Positions 1 through 12,400 of a stretch of 64,000 nucleotides of DNA are shown in pieces (within the stretch, counting starts at the first letter, position 1; every line of letters starts with the position of its first letter). The position numbers were made by a program, and so were the translations under genes. The DNA comes from Delphinapterus leucas (lineage: Eukaryota; Chordata; Mammalia; Artiodactyla; Monodontidae). The notes under the pieces were generated by a model. It was not told the origin of the DNA. It was given only the letters and a program-made list of their open reading frames with translations, and did not search any database. Location of the stretch: positions 5,628,901 to 5,692,900 of the forward strand of contig NW_022098043.1 in assembly GCF_002288925.2 (NCBI RefSeq), written 5' to 3'.

Positions 1-280
1 TGCTTTTGTTAATCAGTGATTCTACCTTAAGTAAATTCAAGCCTTTATTTAACCTAGTGTACATGAAGTTCCTTAAATAACACTTCCATGTACATTTTCC
101 ATGGTTTTACAGAATTATTATGCAAATTTAGGTCAGATACATCAGAAAAGGCATCATAAAATAATATTTTGATAGAAGTTATTAGCAGCATGTATACAAA
201 TTAGTTTAGATAAATCATGCATTGTCCTACAAACTAGTTATTTCTGGCTTAATGTAATATAGCTCCTGAATTTTTTCCAG
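1..280 (+). other. HNRNPR: HNRNPR intron 1, 3' part
   Basis: AT-rich sequence ending in a pyrimidine run and ttttttccag at 271-280, the acceptor for the first coding exon. No ORF, repeat or promoter is recognisable. The non-coding first exon and promoter must lie left of the window. Confidence 0.7.
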
Positions 281-449
281 CAGCATAATAAAATGGCTAA
301 TCAGGTGAATGGTAATGCGGTACAGTTAAAAGAAGAGGAAGAACCAATGGATACTTCCAGTGTAACTCACACAGAACACTACAAGACACTGATAGAGGCA
401 GGCCTCCCACAGAAGGTGGCAGAAAGACTTGATGAAATATTTCAGACAG
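281..449 (+). CDS. HNRNPR: HNRNPR exon with start codon
   Basis: The acceptor is ccag|cag, a tandem NAGNAG, so the exon may begin at 281 or 284; both fall in the 5'UTR. The ATG at 293 has A at -3 and G at +4, a good Kozak context, and opens the frame [20 protein letters not shown]. The donor is CAG|GTATAA after 449, phase 1. It encodes residues 1-52 plus one base, the start of the acidic N-terminal domain. Confidence 0.95.
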
Positions 450-3400
450 GTATAATATACATTTCTTGTTTCTGACTGGTTATGAAAGTGAGGGCAAACC
501 ACTTTGAATTTTATAGACTTTTTTTAAGGTTAAATATTATTGTTTCTGATCTATATAGAGCTGAATGTTACTTTCCCTTCATTGAGGGCATATTGGGTTT
601 GACTTTGATATTCTTATTTCATTATTTCAAAGCCTTCTTAGTGTTGAATATGCAGTCTTAGTTGTTTCAGAACAGTACATCAATTTGTCTTAGATTTACC
701 ATCAATGAATATATATGTTTCAGCATATCAAATTTTACATTTTTTCTTAATCTAAATCAGTCATCATTTTGCTTTTACTTTTCTACTTTAGCTTCTTAAA
801 GTGATTGTTAAAACAGCTTAGGTCTGATTAGGTGGCATAATAAGAGGACTAGTTAGACTGTTTTGTCTGAAATGATAATAAATGTCAGACTCCTTGAGAG
901 TTTGTGGCCTGTCTAGTTTCTAACAGACAGAAATCCACAACTCTCAGTAATTTGGAAGTGTTTGGTTTGTAACAGCTGCTTTTTTTTTTTCTTTCTTTCT
1001 TTTTTTTAAATCTAGGAGTCCCATGGTTAAGTGCTTAAGGAAATTTGAACATTTTAATATGGTGGTTGTAAGTGGTTTGAAGTTCTAAAGAGGGAGAGAA
1101 ATATATCCCCTTAGGAAGTGTTGTTCATAAATAAATGTGTCCTCCCCCTTTGGGGCCATAGATGGAAACTTTCTTCCTCTGTGTTTTGTGTGCCTATCCA
1201 GATTCTGGGAGAGAGAATTGAACTGTCTCAAAAACGTGTCTTAAGTACCGTAGTGACAAATATCTGGGGTTTTTTTGTCCTTAAAACATTTTTTTTTTTT
1301 TTTTAATCTGAGAAGCTCAAGATAATTTTAGACATTAAAATGACTTCTCAAAATGACTCCTGGGTGATGGTCCCATTTGAAAATCAGTCCTCAGGAACTT
1401 TCTGTGACATTCTGCCATAGAGAATTGGCAGTGATCTGCTTCGAGATACTCTCTTGTAGAGTGTTCTGTTACTGATAAGAGGCTGATGGTTTGGGTGTAG
1501 GGTTGGATTGACAGAACGGACTGATGGGTATCCTGAGTTGTGTCTTTGGGTGGTGATATGGAATATTCAAGTAGGGAAACTCCAGTTATTTAGGCATGCT
1601 CATTTTGAGCTCTTAAAACAAATCATGGCAAGTTTTTTAAAAGTAACCTCGCAAGTGACAGTATTTATTATGGAGTAAAGTTCTTTTTGGCTTTACCAAA
1701 ATGGAGTCACTTTTGATGTTAGTTCATATGGATTTGGGGGTTTTAATCTGCCAAATATTTCCATTTTACTTTGGATCAATTCTGAAATATATTGAGAAAT
1801 ATAAAATTTAACAGACTTAAGAAATTAAACTTAGTAAATGTTCTGTGTGCAGTTAAATATACTGTATATATATAGAATGCAGTGCATATATTTTCTGTAT
1901 AGTTTGCTCGTTAAGTCCACAGTAAAGTCCTTTTAATGCCATTTGCAAAAATTGTCATTGACAGTGTTGTGAATGCCACAGCATCTTTTAAAATCTCATT
2001 GTGACACTTACGAAGAACAAAAAAATGCCTTAAAATATGACTTTCAGAATTGATTAATCAAGCTGCACTGGCATTTATAGAAAAGTTTAAAATTATGCCT
2101 TTCCACATTCTGACTGCAGCAAAGTAGATGTTCAGATAAATAGATGAATTTCATTTTATCTTAGGTGTTAAGGAGGGAAAGCCTGTGACACTTTTTGGAG
2201 AGTGGAAAGAATTATTTAGTAAAAGAGGTTCTCTTATTTTTTTCCCCACTTCTTGTGTGGTTAGCAATAACTCCAACAGTGCATGTAATTTGAAGGTTGC
2301 TCCTTGGGAAATACAGTGTGTTCTTATCACCCTAACATAACTTGTTATATTAATGCTTAATCTGTAGTACAATGTGTACATCAGATTTAACTTCTGGAAC
2401 TTAAACGTTTTGGGGAGTGGGAAATGGGGTTAGGATTTTTTTGGTTTTTGGGGGGATATGGGGATTGAAATTTATGTTTATAGGTGTTGACATTTTATCT
2501 TTTGTTTTCATATTTGTACTCTTGACCTTTCTGTATAGTATTTGTATAGCTGCCTGTATGCATATAGTTAAATGAAAATGTAGTTAGTGATAGTATTGAA
2601 TATAACAATTCTTGATTAAACACTGATAGCACAGTTTAGATTATCCCCTTTGTTGCAATAATGTTACCTCTTTTCAATTTAATTTTTAGGCTTGGTAGCT
2701 TATGTCGATCTTGATGAAAGAGCCATTGATGCTCTCAGGGAATTTAATGAAGAAGGAGCTCTGTCTGTACTACAGCAGTTCAAGGAAAGTGACTTATCAC
2801 ATGTTCAGGTAAGGTCATTATTCAGAAATGTCTTTGAACAACTAATGATCTGAAATTATTTTACTGTTACTTTTTTTCCTGTGGAGGAGTGGTATTTTTG
2901 TTTCTGACTACCTCTGCTTCTTTTAAAAAATCAGCTTAAAGAAAAAATGATCTACATGGCAGAGAGTTTTCAGAAACACAAGCATAAAGTAAAAGTCTCC
3001 CACTCCTTTGTAATATTTTTGGATTATGTGGTCCTGTTTTATTATCTTGGAGGGAAATAATGTTGGTGGGAGGAATAGATTCAGGACACCTGGCAAAATA
3101 GCCCAGATACATTTAAATATCAACCAATGGAAGACTGTTTTGCCAGTGTAGCAGGTAAGCTCCCCGGAGGTCTTGTGTGTCTTAACTGCTGTTTGTTCCA
3201 GTCTGGCATGTAACAACCACTCTGCAAATATTTGTTGAGTGGATAAATGAGTAAATATTTTGTTAAAATTCTGGTCTTCTGAAATTTAAATTTAATTATG
3301 TATTTGACCCTTCATCAATTCCTGGTGATTCTTTTTCATTGAATTACTTGGCTGTTCTAGAACAAAAGTGCATTTTTATGTGGAGTTATGAAGACCTACA

Positions 3401-6400
3401 GGCAAAGGGAGAAACAGGGGAGCAAGGTGCAAGAGTCTACAAAGGGACCCGATGAAGCAAAGATCAAGGTAAAACTTGACTTGGATAGTTGCAATGAAAT
3501 TAAATTTAATTATGAGATCAAATGCTTCTTTTCATGTTTCCTAGAAGCAGTTTTTTGTTTTTTTTTTGCGGTACGCGAGCCTCTCACTGTTGTGGCCTCT
3601 CCCCTTGCGGAGCACAGGCTCCGGACGCGCAGGCTCAGTGGCCATGGCTCACGGGCCTAGCCGCTCCACCGCTCCACGGCATGTGGGATCTTCCCGGACC
3701 GGGGCATGAACCCGTGTCCCCTGCATCGGCAGGCGGACTCTCAACCACTGCGTCACCAGGGAAGCCCTAGAAACAGTTTTTATTGCACATAAAAAAAAAA
3801 AAAGAAAAAGAAAAACTAGTGTTTGGAAATGAGATAATTTAGGGAAAATTACATAAGAAGAATTTTAGGGGCAGACGTTTAATTGTATGTTTGGTGAAAA
3901 TTCCTAAACATACTCTCCCTTATTCCTTGTTCTTTTGGCTATGAATGACATTTATTGATACTTCCAATAATAGTTTTTTAGATTGATTCAATCATGTCTC
4001 TTCAGTTTCTTTCCAAGTATTTTGTGTCTTTTCTCTTGCTGAAGAGGTGGTTTTTTGGTTTGTTTTTTTTTTACGGGTACGCGGGCCTCTCCCTGCTGTG
4101 GCCTCTCCCTGCTGTGGCCTCTCCCGTTGCGGAGTACATGCTCCGGATGCGCAGGCCCAGCAGCCATGGCTCACGGGCCCAGCCGCTCCGCGACATGTGG
4201 GATCTTCCCGGACCGGACCGGTGCACCAACCCGTGTCCTCTGCATCGGCAGGCGGACTCTCAACCATTGCGCCATCAGGGAAGCCCTGAAGAGGTGTTTT
4301 AATAACTGCTTTCCTTCTTCTCAGTTTTTATTTACTTCAGTTTCTTTGTTTGTAAACTGGGAACAGTAATAGTACCTACCTCATGAAGTGTGAAGGTTAA
4401 AGGAATTAAGATACGCAAAGTGCTTAGAGTAATGCCTGGAATGTAGCGAGAACAGTGTAACTATGAGCCATTATTATTATTACTATTAGTCTTTAGATAA
4501 ACTGAAAGGTGAATATAGGGCTTTTAGTCAAAGAATTAAATGGATATTGATGTTTTGCTGCAGTGATAGACTTTTGAGTTTGAAATAGTTAATTTATTTA
4601 ATGTTGAAGTTTGTCCAATTTTACGTTTTAGACAAGAAATATAGTTTCTATCATGTAACTAGCTTATATAAAGCTCCTTTGTACCTTTTTTCCCTCATCT
4701 GTAAAATGGCACAGTCCCATTCTTATCTCTTTTAACTAATAGATGAAAACTCTATTTGCTGTAATGGTTGTTTTTTAAAAACTTACTGCTGTTCACTGGA
4801 TAGATCTGTATGATTTCCCTAAAGCTGACTATTTGCTCTTGAGAAGGTGCATATTATATATGTAATATGTGTATATTACATATTATACAAGTAATGTATA
4901 ATATGTAATATCTTTTGTGTGTGTTCTGTATTACATGTATTTCTGTGGTTAAAATAGTCAAAGGTAGAAGAATGGAGAGTCTAAGGTAACTGGAATCCCG
5001 GGGTTCCTCCAGAGATATTTTTGAAAACTATTGAACTTGGTGATGTCTAAAGTCTCTTGCTGCTCTGACATGCTGTGATTTTAAAAACCTGAAGTGTAAA
5101 ATTCTCCTTTCTAGGTAGATTCCATTTCTTTTTTTCCATGTGTCTTTGTTCTGTAGGCCTTTCATATGAACACAAACCCTTAAGGGCAAGGACATTATCT
5201 TTTCTGTGATTCCTCTTAATACCTAATATAAGGTTGTGAGGAAGGTTGGAAATCAGGAAACATAGTTTGTTTTTTGAAACCTGAGAGTATATTCATTTGG
5301 TAATTGCCAGATGTTTTGAGTCTGTGCTGTATGAGAAATGGTCTGGTTTTTATGGAGCTTATGGTATAGCAGGAGTACAAAACAACAGGATTAAACAAAA
5401 TAAAGGTTAAATTATTTGAGTACAGTAGAAAGAGTAGGATGATGTGAGAAATAGTAAATTAGAGAAGTTGCATAAAAGAGCTAGGACTTCTGCTTTTTTT
5501 AAGGATAGAGAACTTTGTTAGTTGTATTATGAATTTATTATTGTCAGTATGATACGGACTCTCAAATCACTTTGATATCCTTTAATGCCAGCATCCTGAC
5601 TGGAATTAATACAACCTTTCCACAATGTTCTTGAAAGGGGATAGAGAACATTTCATTTGAAAAGAGTCACTGGATGTAAGTATGCTACGTAAAGGGAGCA
5701 AATAAGGAAAAAATCTAATTGACATAGAGGGGGTGCAAAATGAGGAATACTGTGGTACATAAGTATGAATAGGTAGCCTGGGGTCAGCTTATGTCGAAGT
5801 TTTAGTAATCCTTTCCCCTTTTTTCTGTTCTCATAACAAAAAAGTGATGTGTGCTTGGAGACTTAACTTGCCTGCAACTCTTTACATTAAATGTATGGAA
5901 AGGAGAAGTAAAAGTCAACACGTGTGAGAGGAACCAGTGTGAACTTCGTGATTTTTTCCCCCTAACTAAAATACATAACCTAAGATGTTAGGGTACCTTT
6001 TGGAAAAGATTTATATTTTGATTTGTGTGTGTATGATATTTAATATTCAACTATAAATAATTATGTATAATTATCTTTAGGCCTTGCTTGAGAGGACTGG
6101 TTATACCCTGGATGTAACCACAGGACAGAGGAAGTATGGTGGTCCTCCACCAGACAGTGTGTACTCTGGCATGCAACCTGGAATTGGAACAGAAGTAAGT
6201 GTTCTTCAGCTGTTCGCTGAAATCTTTCCAGTTTGTAAATAATTCTACCTATTGTATGATGGGGGAAAAATTGATTTTTTTCAAAGAGCTATTATTATTT
6301 TTTTGGATATCCATCTGTATTTTGCTGCCATCATAAGTAGGGATAATCATGTGACTGGTAGATACCCAAACACTTTGTAAAGGAATGTAGAGTTTTTGGA

Positions 6401-9400
6401 ACTGGCTACTAAAACTATGCAACTAACAACACACCATTTTAGGTCCTTGGGGTGAGGTTATTAAGGAGAAACAGTTGTTTTATTCTGTTTTATGTCAGGA
6501 ATTTTGAATGGTGCTTGTCCTCCCTCCCTGACCCCTCCCCTTCATCACATAGAAGATACTCAGTGTTCACAGAGAGATTTATTGAAGGGAGTGGGTTGCA
6601 CAAGGGAAGGGATGTAGAATCAGATAAAAGGTTGAGCACATTGGTCTGTACTTGAACAAAGAAGGAATCCGTCCTCCATCTGTGCTTTCATGGAGGTCTC
6701 TTCATATACCTTTGTGCTATAGCCTATTCTAATCCTTTAAATGGAAAAAACTGTGTGCCAGAAGGTAAGCCCTGTTACTGCATGGACCTTTTCTGTTTGG
6801 TGCCTAGCGTAGTGCCAGGAGTATAGTAGGCACACAGTATTTGACAAATAATTGGTTATGGTTTTTTTCTTTGAGTACTGTAATCCTGACTTCGTAACTT
6901 AAAATTTAAACTAGGTTAAATGATAATCTTACAGGATTTTCTTTAAAACAAAGTGATGGCAGTAGCTTCCTTAGGTGACGATGTCAGTTAAAATATTTAG
7001 GAGGTATTATGTATCTCCTACTTATATTAGAATTCTAAGAAATCTTAAAACTTTACTCAAACGTTGTCAATGGCACCCTTCTAAAAGCTGAAACTTAACT
7101 TTTCAGGTAGCCAGAAGCAAAGATTATTATTTCTGGTTTGTGAATTGATAAATAAAGACATCACCATTTAACATAATACTTTAGATGTATATCAGAGCTA
7201 ATTCTAATTATGTTCTCTGTATGTAGAATGTTCTCTGTATGTAAATGTTTACAGTTATTGGTCTTTGTTCCCTGAACTTCTTTTATACGTTATTACAATT
7301 AATGTTCTGTTTCTTAATATTTAACATTATTAAAAGGGCTCTAAGCATTTTTGTTTTTTGTGATACCTGTATCAGCTACATATGTTTGTTTTGAGTCTCA
7401 AAAAATTACTTAATGCTATATAATTATTGATAGAGTTGGGATTGGGACTCTAAACCGTCTACATTCCTTACAGAAGAAAGTGTCATTGAAACAATGTACA
7501 AGTGAATGATATCTTCAGCCTTTCACTCACTTTTGTCCTCTCATTAATTCCCCTCTACCATCCTTTATCTTTAATGTTCTATTTATGTTGTGACCCTTTA
7601 AAATCTACATTTATATTTTATTTTTAAACAGTATGGAAATATAGTTCAGCTTTCTTACAGGGACTCCTACACCATATGTATTTTTTTCTAATGGTTTTAA
7701 ATTTTGTTCCTGGCATGAGGATTTTTTTTTTCCCTTACCTTAAGCCCTCATGTAAAATGAATAAAAATGGAATTGATGCTTTGCCCTTTTTCTTGTTCTT
7801 GAGGCAGCTTGAAACACTTCCAAGAGGAGAATACATTTTGAAAAAGTTATCTGTAGTATACCATGTGATATCCTTATCAATTATTGCTACATTTTCTTAG
7901 TTTTGTTTCTTTGACTAATTATAAAATCCTTAGGAGTAAAAATTGTATCATATGGTTCTGTTCTTCACAATGTCGAATATAGCCTGGTGTAAAATTAGTT
8001 GGTTGTATCTATCTCATAATTATAAAAATAAACTTTTTTTATTAGATTGGTTTCATTAATGAGCTCTTTAATGGAAACTTGTTTTATCTTTGCTTTATGT
8101 AGATAAAGAAAGAGTTTGCTAGTACTTTAAGATTTCACTGGAAGTATTTGAACAATTTGATAGAGTAAACTTTTGAGTATCCAATTAGAAACAAATAGTA
8201 TGCTAATTGTAAAATACGTATACATTCTCTTATACTGCACTCCCTCTTTAGCAGAAAGATGCGTTTTTCTGTATGCTAGATATCATTACATACCGCAGAT
8301 ATGGTTGCAGCAAAAATCCCTATATGAGATCACCAGCCTAAGCCACTATTGTCAAGCAGTTTGTTGCAATAAGAGTGCAGTGTAAAAGTTTGGATTTCTC
8401 CCTTAAGTTTAGATTTCATGAGATTTGGCCTATATGTTTTGAAAATTAAAGTTTTTAACATACTGGGTTGATGATAGGTTTGGTACATAATTGGGTTTAA
8501 TTGGTGTCATATTGATGCTCTAAGGTTTGGGTTTTTGTTCTTTTATGGTTCATTACAGTTACTAAAAATTATTAGCTCTTTCTTTTAATGTTTTATTTTA
8601 TTTATTTATTTTTATTTTTGGCTGCGTCGGGTCTTCGTTGTGGCACTCGGGCTCTTCGTTGCAGTGTGCGGGCTTCTCTCTAGTTGTGGCATGTGGGTTT
8701 TTTGTCTCTAGTTGTGGTGAGCGGGCTCCAGAGTGTGTGGACTCTGTAGTTTGCGGCACTTGGGCTCTCTAGTTGAGGCGTGCGGGCTTAGTTGCTCCAC
8801 AGCATGTGAGATCTTAGTTTCCAGACCAGGTATCTAACCCACGTCCCCTGCATTGGAAGGCGGATTCTTAACTACCGGACCACCAGGGAAGTCCCCCAAA
8901 ATTATTATTAGCTCTTGACTGAGGAAGTTGAAATTAGGGTCAGTACATGAGACTGACATTATTAAAATTAAGCTATGAGAAGACTACGAGGTTTTATCTT
9001 TGGATAAAATCTACTGTAAAGGGCTTCCCTGGTGGTGCATTGGTTAAGAATCTGCCTGCTAGTGCAGGGGACACAGGTTCAAGCCCTGGTCCGGGAAGAT
9101 TCCACATGCCGTGGAGCAACTCTAGAGCCCAGGAGCCACAACTACTGAAGCCCGCGTGCCTAGAGCCTGTGTTCCGCACCAAGAGAAGCCACCACAATAA
9201 GCCCGCACACCGCAACGAAGAGTAGCCCCTGCTCACCACAACTAAAGAAAGCCCAAGCACAGCAACGAAGACCCAATGCAGCCATAAATAAATAAATAAA
9301 TAAAAATCTACTGTAAATTAACCCTATAAGTGAGTACTCATTAATGGACATAGTTGCTAAGCATTGACCTTGAGATGAGAAATACACAAGAATGATAAGT

Positions 9401-12400
9401 ATCAATTTTGAAATGCGTTTTTTTTTTTTTAGTGTGCCTTGGCTCTCAGACTTAGTCTGGTTATTGTATCTTTGTATCCTTTTTTTTTTCCTTTTTCTTC
9501 CAGTTTTATTGAGAAATACTTGACTTACAGCACTATATAAACTTAAGGTGTACAGCATAATGGTTTCACTTACATATATCATGAAATGATGACCACACTA
9601 AGTTTAGTGGGTGTCCATCATTTCATAAAATTAAAGAAATAGAAAAAAATAATGATATTTCCTTGTGATGAGAAGTCTTAGGATTTACTCTCTTAGCAAC
9701 TTTCTTATATAACATACAGCCGTGCTAATTATATTATGTTGTACATTGTACCCCTAGTACTTTTGTACCTTTTGCCTACCTTCATCTAGTTCATCCTCTC
9801 CTCAACCCCGCCTCTGGTAACCACAGATTAATCTCTTTTTCTATGAGTTTGTTTGGTTTTGAAGTACAGTTGACTTTCAATACTATGTTAGTTCCAGGTG
9901 CACAACACAGTAATTTGATATTTCTGTAGTTTCAAAATGATTACCATGATAAGTCTAGTTACCATGTGTCACAGTATCTTTGTATTCTTCAGCTGGTATT
10001 GTAAAACTGTTTTAATTTGTTTCCATTGACAAATGTAATCTCTGTGGAGATCATGTCTATGTAATAAACTCTTGTTTAAAGAGCATAGCACTGATGATCT
10101 GTGGAGGAATTCAAAGGAAATGGTAGATTGGGATCTAACTCTTTGGTGTATTAGCTAGTTGAAGTGTTAAAGAACCAGTGTATTTAACAGACCTGTAAGT
10201 ATATGACTTTGTAGCATCTGACTTGAATTACATATAAAGAAAAGCTGCTGTGTTTGCAAAATAGTGAATAGGAGCTGGATAATGGAACAACCCTAGTAGA
10301 TAATCAAAAGACATTGTTGAGGGACTTCTCTGGTGGTCCAGTTATAAAGAATCTGCCTTCCAATGCAGGGGATGCGGGTTCGATCCCTTTTTGGGGAACT
10401 AAGATTCCACATGCAGTGGGGCAGCTAAGCCCGCACGCCTCAGCTACAGAGCCCGAGTGCCGCAAACTACAGAGTCCACGTACCCTGGAGCCTGTGTGCC
10501 ACAACAAAGAGCCCACGCCGCAACGAAAGATCCCATACCCCTCAACGAAGACTCCCCGCGTGCTACAACTAGGACCCTACGCAGCTCCCCCCCCCCAAAA
10601 AAAAAAAAAAAAAGACACTGTTGAGCTGTCTGGTTACTTCTGTTGATTCCTTCCAGAGTCTCAGAGGGCTTCCTCTATTACTGTTGAAGTAATGAGTGGA
10701 TAGATAATAGACAGCCAAAACTTTCAAAGCCTTAATGCCTAGTGAGTAAAGGAAGAACTGTTGGTAGGGAATTCACTAGATTCTGTTGGTCCTGGAGGGG
10801 GAGGATTAACCTGCACATGATTGAGTGGTTACTCTGAACAGCTCATATGGAGCCAGAATGGCTCAACAAGTTAATAAAAGGAAAACATTTATGTTACATT
10901 TTAGTTAATTAAAAATTGAGCTTAAAAACTTTAAAAAGAGTGATCTTAGTTTTTGAATACTATTTATTTTCAGCCTTTTTAAGTTCTTTTAATGTCCTAA
11001 GTTAAATTGATCTTGAAATGAGACCATTTCCTATTTCTCAAACAAATCAGTATTTTTGGCATGTTTCTTCATGGACCTCAGTGATTATAATATTGGGCAC
11101 TTTGTTAACCATAGGTTTGTGGATGTTTCTTTTATTTATTTATAATTTTAATTTTTTGTTTTGTTTTGGCCGTGCCATGGGGCATGTGGGATCTTAGTTC
11201 CCCAACCAGGGATCAAACAAACCCATGCCCCCTGCAGTAAAAGCATGGAGTCCTAACCACTGGACCACCAGGGGATTCCCTGATGTTTCTTTTAAAATAG
11301 AACAGTATTCTTATGGAAAAGCTATAAGTTGGACTCCTAACATTCAAATGATAATTTAGAGTATGAGGAGCTTGCTGTTACGAATTCTTTCTGTAAGGTA
11401 ATCATTAAATTGCTTTTCCTGAAAATACAGATTTTTTTCATTTTAGCTATGCTTAATGAAGCAAACCTGAATGGTTCTAAAAATATAGACGTGTTATGAA
11501 AGAAGTATAATAATCTGACATTTAGCTTCCTCACTTAGGTGTGTTCAACTATTTTTTTTTTTTAATTTATTTTTGGCTGCGTTGGGTCTTTGTTGCTGCC
11601 CACGGGCTTTCCCTAGTTGGGGTGAGCGGGGGCTAATCTTTGTTGCGGTGCGTGGGCTTCTCATTGCGGTGGCTTCTCTTGTTGCGGAGCGTGGGCTCTA
11701 GGCACGCGGGCTTCAGTAGTTGTGGCTCACGGGATCTAGAGTGCAGGCTCAGTAGTTGTGGCGCACTGGCTTAGTTGCTCCGCAGCACGTGGGATCTTCC
11801 TGGACCAGGGCTCGAACCCATGTCTCCTGCATTGGGAGGCAGATTCTTAACCACTGTGCCACCAGGGAAGCCCCTCAACTGTATTTTCATAGTGCCACTG
11901 CATGTGCTTTCTTTGCTTTTGCCTGTATTTGTAATGGGTAGGGAGAAAATATGGATGGTGAATGATGTAATTATGAGGCACAACTGCATTATGTTAATAG
12001 AAACAATATAAAGCAGAATTTTCTTCCCAGAACAGTTTTAAAATACTCAAATACAGATATTCTCAAATTTAAAAATATTCAAACCAGGCTAGGCCTAGTG
12101 TGGCCAGAGAACCTAGCCACACCAAAAAATACATTTAAAAATTAATACCAATTACTCTTGTGTATTTTTTGTTTCAGGATACCTTTTATCAGTAGCTTTT
12201 TTTTTTTTTTTTTTTAAAGTGCTGTGCCCTGTTAATGCTGATTTATAGAGTTGATAATGTTGTAGGGTGATATGGCTGAAGCTAGTGAGAAGTGGTCAGA
12301 TTCTGGGTAATTTGAAAGCATATCTAACAGGATTTATTGATGAGTTGGATATGGAGATATGAGAGAAAGGAACCAAAGATGACTTTAAGACTCATGACCT

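Larger units (their letters stand above)
3469..6080 (+). other. HNRNPR: HNRNPR intron 4
   Basis: A 2.6 kb intron. It holds two young antisense SINEs (about 3557-3766 and 4050-4285), an old MIR-like tract (about 4310-4490), a perfect AT-rich inverted repeat (4873-4911) and otherwise unremarkable AT-rich sequence. It ends in ttatctttag. Confidence 0.8.

Noticed and set aside
3994..4369. Overlapping plus-strand ORFs of 80-104 codons rich in Pro, Arg, Cys and Trp
   Set aside because: They lie in a GC-rich SINE; the same peptides recur in every copy of the subfamily (for example at 22.8, 29.9, 47.4 and 56.3 kb).
9021..9110. tRNA-like A and B boxes at SINE 5' ends
   Set aside because: They belong to tRNA-derived SINEs with target duplications and A-rich tails; no cloverleaf of a working tRNA.
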